Shown here: positions 45,731 to 57,154 of the stretch, piece after piece
Numbering within the stretch: position 1 is the first letter of the stretch
Layout: the number at the start of each line of letters is the position of its first letter
DNA from: Heterodera schachtii
Lineage: Eukaryota > Nematoda > Chromadorea > Rhabditida > Heteroderidae
Assembly: GCA_023374025.1 (NCBI GenBank)
Contig: SIJG01000034.1
Coordinates: 420,089-484,088 of the forward strand
DNA: 64,000 bases
Direction of reading: 5' to 3'
Notes under the pieces: generated by a model
The model's input: the letters and a program-made list of their open reading frames with translations, nothing else
Databases searched by the model: none
Told to the model about the DNA's origin: nothing
Made by a program: the position numbers and the translations under genes

Positions 45731-46499
45731 ACCGATCAAGGTAAAACTTAGTCATTTTTTGTTGGTTACAGACTGGTACCAAGATTTAAATGTTGGTCAA
45801 CTCTATTGTAGAATTTAAAATAGGTATGTCAGTTTAAGCACAGAATTTCAGTGTAAAAGCAAGGCAATTTGTGTGAGCATTTTAGCATAATTAAATTATT
45901 TGCCATGGGAGACCAACTTCGTTTGAAGGCACAAAAAGGTGGAATTATTTATTACCATACTGACAAGATAACAAAAAAAAAGAAGTTAAATTTAGTTTAT
46001 TATAGTTGTATGCAAAAAAAAACCCTGCAATAATTTGAAAAACAATTTAATTAAGGCCTTAATTAACAATTAAGAAAAATCTCGTAGAGTAGAGAGAACC
46101 CACCATTATGTAAAATATAAGGAAAGGAAGTCATAAAAACTGCAAATGAAAATGCATTTTGTGTATAAAGTGCCGACGCCCTCAAAAAATCCGGCAATCG
46201 GAAATTGGCATTTCGACGAATGAAAAAAATGTTGGCAATCGATAAACGGAATTCCGACAGCCAAAAAATTTTGCAACGGGAATCTGTATTCCGAGCCTCC
46301 CAAAAAAAAAAAAATAATTTTAAAAAATGTGTACAATCTACTCCAAAAAGTGCGTGGGAACGGGAGCGGAATTCGCGCAAAAATCCGCGGGATTTCCTCC
46401 CAAACAGTTCCCTAAATTTACATTCAATCTTTAAATTAACTATAAAGGAAAGAGGTGAAGAAGTCCAAAAAAGCAGGACAAAAAATTTTTTTTTTTTTG

Positions 46500-46600
46500 A
46501 AACATGGAGCTATCGAACAACACCAAGAATGTTTAATTTAGTGGTTAACAACGAAAAAAGCTATGGTCCAAAAAGTCTTCCGGCGACGTTTTTTAGGGGG
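46500..46600 (+). repeat. Dispersed repeat fragment with an inverted copy at about 57330-57420
   Basis: The block TATCGAACAACACCAAGAATG and the roughly 60 bases after it recur, diverged, on the opposite strand near 57330-57420. Both copies share AAGAATGTTTAATTTA and a following AACAA(C/T)GAAAAAA. Confidence 0.5.
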
Positions 46601-47479
46601 AGGGGGGGGGGGGGGGGGGAGCAGTTCGTTTCCTTCTTCCAGCCGGTCACTGGCCCCCAGAAAAAAATTTTTCTGCATTTTCAGATAGAATTTTTCAAAA
46701 CAAAATTCAAGAAAAAAATTTTTGAAAGTTTTTTAGCGATTTTTCAAAATGTTGGGGTGCACATCCCATCCCAGCAACACAGCACAAAACCCCAGTGTAA
46801 GCCCTTGGGCATAAACAATGCTGTTTGTTCTTCCCACACATTTCAGTCCCCCCCCCCTTCCCAGAAGTCAGGAGGATATATTTGCGAAAGACTGGCAATA
46901 TAATGGACATCACATATCATCATACACAACAACAAACGTTGAATTGGTGTTGTCGCTAGTAAAAGTGCAAAAATGCAAAAGAAAAGAAAAAAAATGATGG
47001 TTGGTTTATAATAAAGTTTAAATTTCTTGATTTTTAAAATTTTTTATTTTAATGCACCATTTTTCGAGAAAATAACAAAAATAAAATATATTTTTTTAAA
47101 TTTCTTATGCATAAAAATGAACTTTTGTTGTGGAAAATGAAGACCAATTCCGCCAGCCCCAGGCCTCCCTCCCTATATGGCCTTTATGTACATATTTATT
47201 GGTCCTGAGGGAATTCAATGCCAAACTATGTCATAGTTGTATCATTTTAATTTTTTATTTTTTGGCCAAAAAATTCAATTTGGCCCTCGCTGCTCCATAG
47301 AATTTAGAGTTATGAAATTTTCATTGTTTAACCAAAGAAAAAAATGGATTTATTCCCTATTTTGTTATAGCTATATTAGTCCAAAATCGGCTGGAAAGAA
47401 TCCCGACTTCCTTTTTTCTTATTTTGGAATTACTTAGGTTTCATAACTTCGTTTAAAATAAATCAAATTTTAAAACTTG

Positions 47480-47695
47480 ATATTTTTCGTTAGCCCTAAG
47501 TGTTTTCTATTATCATGCAAAATTTCAAAAAAAAATTCGTTAAGTTTTAAAAAGTTATGACCTGAGAAACTCAAAAAACCAAACTTTTTTAAAACATTTT
47601 TGGTCATAACTTTGTTGACACTTAAGAAACTTTTTGAAATTTTGCAGGATAATAAAAAAAAACAATTAGGGTTACGTATATCGATTTTTAAAATT
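47480..47695. repeat. Imperfect inverted-repeat element with a diverged copy at about 60060-60260
   Basis: The left arm (TTAGCCCTAAGTGTTTTCTA and on through ATTATCATGCAAAATTTC) is repeated in inverted form at the right arm. The same words (GCCCTAAATGTTCTCTATTA, TTGGCCATAACTTT) recur near 60070-60170. It has the shape of a foldback or MITE-type relic. Confidence 0.45.
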
Positions 47696-50283
47696 AGGTT
47701 GCTTTGAGAAAAGTTATACCAAAAAAAAAAAACACACTTTCATTTGATGGTTTTTTGACGAACGCCCATTTTGTTGGTTTTTGACTAACGTCATAGCATC
47801 TAAGAAATGAGATTTCAAAAACATCCGTATTTAATAACTTTTTAATTTTCTTGTAAGAATTTTTGCACGATTTGTCTGCAAATTGTCGTGTCAATGTCTC
47901 ATTTGTCTAAATGTCGTCATTGGCAAGAAGGATTTTGCGCTTAACTGTGTAATCTATACACAGCACTTAAAGTGTGTAAAAAGTGAGGAGTGAATGGTGT
48001 CTGTCGCCCACTCATCTGTTTGGAAACGTCAAATTAATCCCAAAAAATTTTTTTTTAAGTAAATATTTTTAGAATGTATAAAACATTGAAAATTACAAGG
48101 ATCAAAAATTCGTCAAATAATAGGTAATTAATGAAAAATGACCGCACATAACTAATTAGAAATGCCAATTCTTTAAAAATATTTTAAATTAAAAAAATAA
48201 TACATAATTATATTTAAGCGTAAGGCGAAAGTTAAAAAATGCAACAAATGCATTTCTCGATAGGTAAAATGAAGAAAAAAAAAAATGATTTTTTTTTTGA
48301 AGGATTTTGTATACATATTATGAAAGTATGTTTTCTCCCTTCCTTAGCCATGTAGAAGACCGAGGATATCCGTATTATCGTTTTCATTTCCATGGGAAAT
48401 AATCCTTCCGCCGCCGGGATAAAAAATTTGTGTGCCAAAGTGTTCGTTCAAAAATGCCCATGTGACAAAATCCGCCGCCATTTGGCGCGGGTATAATGTT
48501 TTTTAATCCTTTAAAAGGGTGTACATACGGATCAGGGACAGAAATTAGTCTCGGACATTTTTAATAATTACCCTTACACAGAGGTGGAAATATGAACGGA
48601 AGAACATTGAAATTTTGTCCATTTATTAATCCTCCGCCCTCGACAGACAAAATTTTCTGCAAAAGTTTTTTGTTTTATAAATTTCTTAGAGATTTTCTAA
48701 TTAAAAAATGAAAATAATTTTCTTTAAACAAAGTTCGTTCAAAAAGTTCTTCTTTTTTTGTTTTTACAATTTTCAAAGAATTTTTAAACTAAACATAAAA
48801 GTTTTTAAAAGAAAAACACAGAATTTTTAAGATTGTTTTTTTTCAAGGAAATATACCTCTAACATAAGAATTTACAAAATAAATATAAATTTTCAGTTTA
48901 TTTTTGTAAAATAATGTATAAGTATACTGCAACCAAAACTAATGCCATTGGGGCATAAATAATAATTTTACCACATTCACTCGCATTCATTCCCGCAGGG
49001 CCATAGGTGAAAGGGGGAGGGACGAGGGGCATTGGCACCGCCTAACGCACAAATTTGGTATTGGCACTTCTAACATAAATTCATTCATTTTCTTTCCGCC
49101 TCCCTCCCCCGTGGGGAAGGGGGTGGTAAGGGGGTGTAAAAATGCGGTAAAAATATGCGGAAATATCCCCGCAGGGCATTGATTTTAGGCAAAAGAAATT
49201 CTTCCGCTGGCCAATGTGTGTTATTATGCTGCGCCGCCCCGCGTGGGGATGTGAGAACACTTAATACTAATTGAGGGCGGTGCTCTTTTTGATGTTTATT
49301 TATTTAAAAGCTACAATTTAAAATTAGCTCGAATTTGTTTGTCATCAATTAATTGAACAAATTGGCAATTACTGTAGAGTATTAATTTCTTTTTGTGTTC
49401 GTCATAGCAACAATTAACTAAAAAACAAACAATACGAAAATGGAATCAATTAACTGAAAAACAGTTAATAAACTTCATTAATAATCCAAATTAAATTGGC
49501 GGGAAAGATTTAAGAAAGGAAGAAAAGCTTAAAATAAGCACCGGAAATGACATTTCAATGAAAAGTATGTAATGAACAAAAGTGCGACAAACGGTCAAGA
49601 AAAAAGCAAAAAGAATACTGTACATAAAAAAGTCGAAACTTTTGAGCCCCGGGGAGAATAATTTATCAAAAATCTAATTGGAATAATAATTAAGTGCTTG
49701 AAGCGCAAATTAAAAAGCGAGAAAATTCTCCACTTATAGAGGAAGCGAGAAGCGTGTTAATACGAAAGAATCCCGAGGTTAAAGCAATGCAATGAAAATA
49801 TTTAAATGTCAATTAAACAAATTGATGCAAATACCAAGAGACTCGAAAACTTAGTGACTTACACGGCACATTCGAATGACGTAGGCATATTTTTTTTTCT
49901 TGTATTGGCGAACAGAACAGGAAAATAAGGTGCACCCGAAATAAGGACGGAAGATTTTTCACTTATCTTGAAAAAAAAAATTTGGCCAAACATTTAGAGC
50001 AGCTTTCGAATACCCCCTCACCCCCCGGAAATGAAAAATGAAAAATTTTCAAGAAAAAGGGCCAATTTTTGGAACGCCGAACGCCGATTTTACTATATTT
50101 CTATAGAGAATTTGACACCAAAATGGCTAAAATTTGTTATTTTTTGGCGAAGAACCGCCACAATGCTTTTTTCCCCGGCGCAAAAAATTCTAAATAACAC
50201 TGGGGAAAAAAGTTTTTGCCCGAAGAGCAAAAAAGAAAAATAATTCCCCCCAGGGGCTTGGGGGGGGGTACCGCCTCCCCCGG

Positions 50284-50285
<2 letters not shown>

Positions 50286-50338
<53 letters not shown>
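50286..50338 (+). repeat. Long poly-T tract
   Basis: Some fifty uninterrupted T residues, next to G- and C-runs. It could be the poly-A end of an old antisense retroposed copy or an assembly-prone homopolymer. Confidence 0.6.
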
Positions 50339-50340
<2 letters not shown>

Positions 50341-53300
50341 TTTCACTGCATTTTTTTTGCGGCGGTTTTTCCTAAAACTTTTGGGGAACGGAGGGGGTCC
50401 GGCCGTGCGTGCCGATAGGCGCCGGCGAGAAAAATTTTTCATTTTTTAATTCGATTCGATTTGTTAACGAATTTTGTCCAAAAAATGGCACATTTTGCGA
50501 TTTTGAGCCATTTTTAGCAGATTTTCATCAAAAAATTGTGGATTTTTTGAAAAATTTAGCGAAATTTCTTGAAAAATTTGGGTGAGGCTAAGCCTTGGGG
50601 GGGGGGGGGGGTACGTACCCCGCGTACCCCCCCCCCCCCCCTGGGACCGTCCCTGGTTCCCCCCCCCTTCAAAAAATTTTTCTGGCTACGGGCCTGCTAG
50701 GACGGAATTGGCGGGACGGAGTTGACCCCCCACCGCCAGTGGTGGATGCAAGGGATAACATGGACTGAAAAAAAATTAGAAAGTGTTATTGTTATATGAC
50801 GAGCCCAAAAACGGGGGGTGTCAAGAACGGTGATGAAGGATGGAATTTGAGAAGGAGATAGGGAGGAGATTAGGAGGACGGGGACATGGACACGGAAAAC
50901 TCCAATTAAGCGAAGAACGGCGCGGGAAGGATGGAAGAGGAGGAGGAGGAGGTGAAGGGAGGGATAGACGACGGCGGGAGACGACGCAAATGGAGCAAAA
51001 TTTTTGGCACAATATTAGTGTGACAACGAGCGATTAAGGATTTAATGTGTTTGTGTGTTGTCTTACAGATTTTGAGACACAAAATGTGCCTGCCACCATT
51101 GTTGTTAGGATAATTTTGGGTTTTTATTAATGTTTATGAAACGAAAGTACCAAAAAAAAAAGAAAGAAAAAACAATGTCAGAATTATGGCGCCGTTGCCG
51201 AAAATGCGAGGCCCCCGCCCCCACGAAGAAATCAAAAATTGAAATTCCTAAGGGAAGATAGTAATTTAGAAAAAAAATTTTTAGCAATTTAAATGCAAGA
51301 TTTCGTTAAATGGGGCTGAATTTTTGATCGGGAGGAAGGAAGTATGTAAATTTATACTTTATTTGAATTTTAGAATTTTTCATTTAAATTACTAAGTAAA
51401 AAAAGAATAATCTCCAATTTTTCATGCCATTTGTCTTCATATTTAATACGCAAAAAGAAAATAGATTGAAAAAATAAATTTTGGCCAAAAATAAGCCGCT
51501 ATTTTGCTGATGTAAGCGACGCATTTAGTTTCCCTAAAAAGTGTGTGTGCCGTGCCATTTCCCATCGCATTCAGTGGCAAATTCCACCCATTTTTTATGC
51601 CAATTCCTCACATTTAGCAGCACAAAAGCAGTCAGTCAGCGGTGGGGACACATCAATCACACGCAAAAATTAGACCAAAAAGGGTCCATTTTTGGGGCCA
51701 AACTCGGAAATTTGTACATATACAAAGTAAAAATGACAATTATGGTGGCAAAATTTGGTCAATATAATATTTTAAAATGCCAAATTGAATGCTAAAATTG
51801 GTAACACAATTAAGGGCGGCATCAAGCCCAACAAAGACATCATAATGAATGGGCCTTAATTGCGTGATGCTTATTGAATTTATTATGGGAAAATAAATGT
51901 TTGAACAAATGTGTTCAAATGGAGCTTTTTAAAATTGATTTACAATACAAATTCAACACAAACTGCATGATTGGACTTATAAAACCAATTGAAACAATTC
52001 AATGAAAAAAAATAGAATTCCTAATTATGAAAAAATAATAATTTAATTAATAAATGCCAAACTGTTTTCATTGACTAATTGTGTACTTAACGGGAATGTT
52101 TGAACAAATGTATTCAAATTGAGCTTTTTAAATGATTTTCAATACAAAATTCAACAAAGTTGCATGATTGGACTTATAGAAATCAATCAATTGAAACAAT
52201 TTCAATGAAAAAAATAGAATTCCTAATTTAAAAAACTAATTTAATTAATAAATGCCGAACTATGTTTGTTGAATTAAACGGGGAATGTTTGAACAATTGT
52301 GTTCAAATGGAGCTTTTTAAATTGATTTTCAATTTAAATTCAACATAGCTGGCATGATTTAAAAACAATTTCAGTGAAAAAAGAATTCTTAAAATATGAA
52401 AAAAATAGAATTTCTCTTAAAAATTTATAAAAAATAATAATTTAATTAAAAAAAATGCCGAAATGTAATGTTTGGTGTACATTTAACGCTAATCCGTTGG
52501 CAATTTATTCTCCATGGACAAAACAATTTCCGCTTTCAAACAAACAGAGAAAAAGAAATGGAAGAAGAAAAAAAAGTTTTGAGAATATGTAATAATGTTA
52601 ACCGATGGAAAAGGAAGAAAAAAAAAGCGATTTTTTATGTAAAAAAAGGTTGCCTAGAGGGCTGAAATGTACTTGCGAATTTGGGTTTTGGGCTGAAATG
52701 TACTTGCGAATTTGGGTTTTAGGCTAGGGTAAAAATTTTTTTTAAAGGGCCTTCGTTGTAAAGGGATAAAAAAAAACAACCGTATTTGGCATTGGCATTG
52801 TCACGCTTTGAACAATTAAAAAAAAAACTATTACCGGATATAATGCTGATTTATTTGTTCTTCTAAAAATAGTTACATTATTGTATTTGTCGTAAATTTA
52901 AAAAATGACAGGAAATGTGTGGGAAACTTTATTTTAAGATAAATTTTTGTCGTTAAGTACATTCATATTTATAGAAAGGGATGTTATTGTGTAAGTGGAA
53001 AAAATTAAAATTTTAAATTTAAAAGGACCTTCCTTATAGATGGACAAAACAATTCTTATTTTGGCATTGGCATTTCCACGATTTGAAAAATTAAAAAAAA
53101 CTGTTTCCGGATATAATGCCGATTGAATTATTCAAAAAATTAGTTCATTAATTGGAATTTTATCGTAAAATTAAAAAAAAGTCTGGAATATGCATGGAAA
53201 ACTTTATTTTACAATATAATTTTTTTATGGAAAGGCATGGTGTTGTGTAAGTGTAAGTGGAAAAAAAATATGGAAAACAAAATTTAAAAATAAAAAAATG

Positions 53301-53458
53301 AAATTTTTCACGTGTTAAGCTCTATCCATGCAAAAAAATAACAAAACAAACAACCAAACGGCACCACCAACACAAAAACTGATTAACATGTACGTACAAT
53401 CAAACATAACGCCAACAAACAAAGTTTTTTTTTTAATTTTTTAAATATTTGACTCTAC

Positions 53459-56400
53459 CTCCGTTGTTGACGCCAACCAGATCAACCAGGTCCTGGCGCG
53501 CCCAGTGCGGACCGCGCGAAGACGGCACAATTGAGGCGGACATTTCCAAGCCCCAGCGTTTGGTCACCGTCCGAGCGTAGAGACCCTTTAACCAAAATTA
53601 AATAGTGCTAAAAGCTAAAAGGTTAAGGAAAAAACGTGATTGACACCTCTGAAAAATTTTTGGAATATCTTCGCGAAAAACCGAGTAAAAAAATAGAAAA
53701 AATTCAAAATATTCCACAAGCGAATTACAAAAAAAAAAAAAAAGTGGCCTCAGGGATAACTGCACTATATGAAAAAGGACTTGAGAGAGATTTATAAATT
53801 GGAAAAATTAAATGTACAAAGATCAAAAATTTTTTTTTAATTATGGGCGGCTTAATCAAGATCGCAGCAAAAAACATTTAGGCTTAAAAATAAAAGATTT
53901 AGCCTAAAATTTTGTAAATAATTTTTTATTCGCTCAATAAATCGATGGAATTTGCTTACCCAAAACAACAGCTATGGAAATCGTAAGTCTAACCAAGTTT
54001 AAGAATTTTCTTCAGAAAATAAGCCATAAGTGGTGGTTGGTCCCCCTTTTTTAAATTGAATTTACGAAAATTTTTACAATGTTTTTTTGTTGTCGTTGAA
54101 ACTATTTTCGTTTTTTTAAGCATTAAAAATAATTTTTTCAAATTTTTAAAAATGAAATTTTTCGTCTCTTACATTCATCAACAGTTTGCAGAAACCGGCC
54201 TCGTGCAGTTCCGTCTCCCAAAACTGTTTTTCGTAGAACATGCGCGAACGGAGCCAACCAAATTGACGGAACAACCGCTCCAACAATTCGCTGATGTGAT
54301 CCTGGAAGAAGATGAAAAACACATTGAACTTTATTTTATTTTTACAAAATAATTAAAATTATTTCAATAAAAAAAAAAACTAAAAATAAAATTTAAAAAA
54401 GCAAAAAAGAAAATAAAACTTGACAACAAATATAAATATTAAATATATGTATATACTGTATAGATTGAATTAAAAAGGGTAAAATGTTGAAAAATGGTAA
54501 AAAAATATTTTTGGCTTTATGATTTTCATACAGTAATCACACTTTGATTGCACCTGAAGTGGTCCAACCCTGGTCAGCAGTACTGTACTCTTCTGTTCGA
54601 TGAAAAATTCACTGAAAAATGGGGTTTATTAAAGTCAGAAAAAAAAAAGAAGAAGCGACCTGAAGCCGGCATTAGTGAAAATTGGCACTCGATAGAAACT
54701 GAGAATGCGCGTGACAGTGGCCAACACATAATCGCAGGCGGGCCCAAAAGCAACGTCCAACTTAATTGGCAAAAATGAACAATTTATCAACCATTTAATA
54801 TATTTATATTACAATTTTTGATATGTTGTTATCATTTTTAAATAATTTTAATTACTTTAATTTGTATAATCACGTTTTTGATTTAGCAATGAGAATTTAT
54901 GAAAATGCAATAAAATTCAAAAAATGAGAAATTTAATGTTCACTTTTTAAGATATGTTTAAGCTAACAATAAGGAAAAGCTGTTTGTTTATTTTTGCGAA
55001 AATCGTCAACAAACGAATAAATTTTTAATGTTTGGAATAGGTAAGACTTTTTTGGATGACTGTAGTAGTCATTTTCTCTGAATGACCTCCTGTAAAATTT
55101 GGCATGCTTAGGAGAGATAGAAAAAAATTTCAAAAAATTTGAGCAAAAATTATTTTGAAAGCATAGCTTTATAAAAAAATTTCCTACCCCCGTGCCATTG
55201 GTCCATTGGACAGCTTCCAACGCTGCCCAAGCAGCACGTCCCTGGTCATGGCAGTGCAGAATGGGTGCCGTGTGTATTTGAAGCCAATCCGGATCAGCTG
55301 TCCATTGGGCCAAGTGAAGGCGGTGCGCGTCGCGGATAGCCACGTCGATGATCCAAAATTAAAACGTAAAAAATAAAATTTTATTCGAACGCAATTCCAT
55401 CAAAATTAATCTTTCTATGACAAATTGAGGTACTTTTCGGGTTTGGGGCTTAAATTTGAATTAAAAAAACAACAAAAGACGCGCAGAATTGCAAAAATAT
55501 TCAATCCAATTGAGTAATTAACGAAAGGGCATTTGTTTCCCACATTAGTACTCGGTTAAAATAAATTAGCATAGAATGAGCATACTTTGACTCTTTATTC
55601 CTCATTCTTCCTTACCACCATTCTTTAAAAAATGACCCTTAACCCTTTTCCAAAAATCATCTATTGAATTTTGAAGATGCCAAAAAATGTAACGCAGATC
55701 CATAATCCATTTAAGGAATATTAGCTTAAATTGTGGTATTTAGGCCCCAAATATAATTTTGGAGCGTAGTTTTTGCAATATTGCGCGTCCTTTGGTTTTT
55801 TAAAAATTCAAATCTAGGCCCCAAAACCGAAAATTACCCAAATTGATTAATGTGTGTGTGTGCCGAAGCGAACGGTTCGTTTATCCACTCCACCGCTGTT
55901 CCCCGCCCAAGAAATTTTTTTTTAATTCAAAAATTTTTTATTTTAATTTTTTATAAAAAATTTATAAGATCCTTTTTAAAAATTTAGTTTTTTAAAATTT
56001 TTAGAAAAATTTTTTTTGCGGGAGGGGGCGTTGAGATACAGGGGGACAGATATGGCGGGGCGAGGCCAATTGCTGAATTTTAAGGACATCCCCGAACATT
56101 TGAAAAAAAGACGGGGATTAGCAAATGTCGGGGATGGAGCATATCCCAGAAAATAGCCAAAATTGACGGGCTTAAGTCGTGCCTTATTAATAATATTTAA
56201 AAATAAGAATGTGTGTCAAACAGTACCGGCATTACTGAAGTGATGGTGGCCAAATGTCGTTCTGTCATTTCTGAAAAATTAAATTTTGAATTTTAAGCCC
56301 CCATTTTAAATTTATTATGCAAATATTACAACAAAAAAAAAATTGACCATTTTTGCCCGAAATCCTCTCAATTTCGGCATCGTCTGGCAAGAAAACAGCA

Positions 56401-57154
56401 CCAAGAAATGGGAACACGTCTCCATTGGTTGAAGACAAATGACGTCGTAAATGACGATGTTCTGGAATTTTTTTTTATATATTGCTTTTGATTTAAAAAA
56501 AATGCAGAAATAATGCCTAAATTTAATATAATTTTTTAGAATATTTAAAAAAAAACAGTTTTGAATATATTAAATTTTATAATTCTGTAAAATGCAAGTA
56601 TGTATTGCCTTTTCGACTCAACTTTTTCAAAACCAAGGATCGGATCTGGAAAATAAAAATTTGGAAGAACCAAGAATCCAGGACAGTTCTCCCCCCCCCC
56701 CACCCCCGCCCTAGGAAAAAGTTTTTAAAAAACTGAAATTTTTTAGTTTTCAATTTTTCTAGTAAAAATTTTTTTTAAGAATTTAACAATTCTATAAGAA
56801 AAATTTTTTTAAATTCAATTAAAAAAATAAGCAATTTTTTTTTGCTTTTTTACAAGAAAAAAGCTCTAAGCATTTAATACAAACAAATTTTCAACGCAGT
56901 TTGTACCCCAATGACCAAGCCACTTATAAAATAATGGCAATTTCTGTCACATAATAATTATCAAAATGATCTAAGCTTTTAACACTACCGATGGGTTGTT
57001 CTGCTGATTGCTTCTGATGAGATTGAATTTGTTGGCGCCGTAGGGGAAATGACGACGAAAATGAGTCGGCCGATGTGCCGATTATGCATGGCACAAACAT
57101 TACAATTGGGACCAAAACAACAAGTGCGAAATGCCGTAGAAGTACGCCAAACAT
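53459..57154 (-). CDS. Variable ectodomain cassette D (alternative gcy N-terminus, farthest upstream)
   Basis: Eight exons: 56989-57154, 56348-56461, 56227-56270, 55188-55352, 54660-54760, 54554-54611, 54173-54301, 53459-53585. ATG at 57154 opens the hydrophobic leader FALVVLVPIVMFVPCIIG. The fold follows: FLGAVFLPDDAE, SVMPIIDVAIRDA, LDVAFGPACDYVLA, RVPIFTNAGFS, STVLLTRVGPLQ, LFRQFGWLRSRMFYEKQF and LVDLVGVNN. It is the most divergent cassette, with a classic FGPACDY segment that I do not see in A-C, which suggests an older split. Phases run 1, 1, 0, 0, 2, 0, 0, 1, and the final donor, GGA G/gtagag, matches the shared acceptor. The 55352 boundary is odd: the bases before ATC ATC GAC are TTTTGG, not AG. 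Confidence 0.7.

Larger units (their letters stand above)
44561..53458. other. Interval between cassettes D and C, non-coding
   Basis: It holds dispersed repeats (45650, 46500, 47480), the poly-T tract, G-runs near 46595-46620 and C/G-runs near 50590-50645, and two tandem-like copies of a roughly 170-bp AT-rich unit near 51900-52330 (shared words TTTGAACAA.TGT.TTCAAAT and GGAGCTTTTTAAAT). I see no exon of a receptor constant region. Confidence 0.45.

Noticed and set aside
26700..57154. Four independent full-length gcy genes
   Set aside because: No second transmembrane, kinase-homology or cyclase exon was found between cassettes; only the ectodomain halves are repeated.
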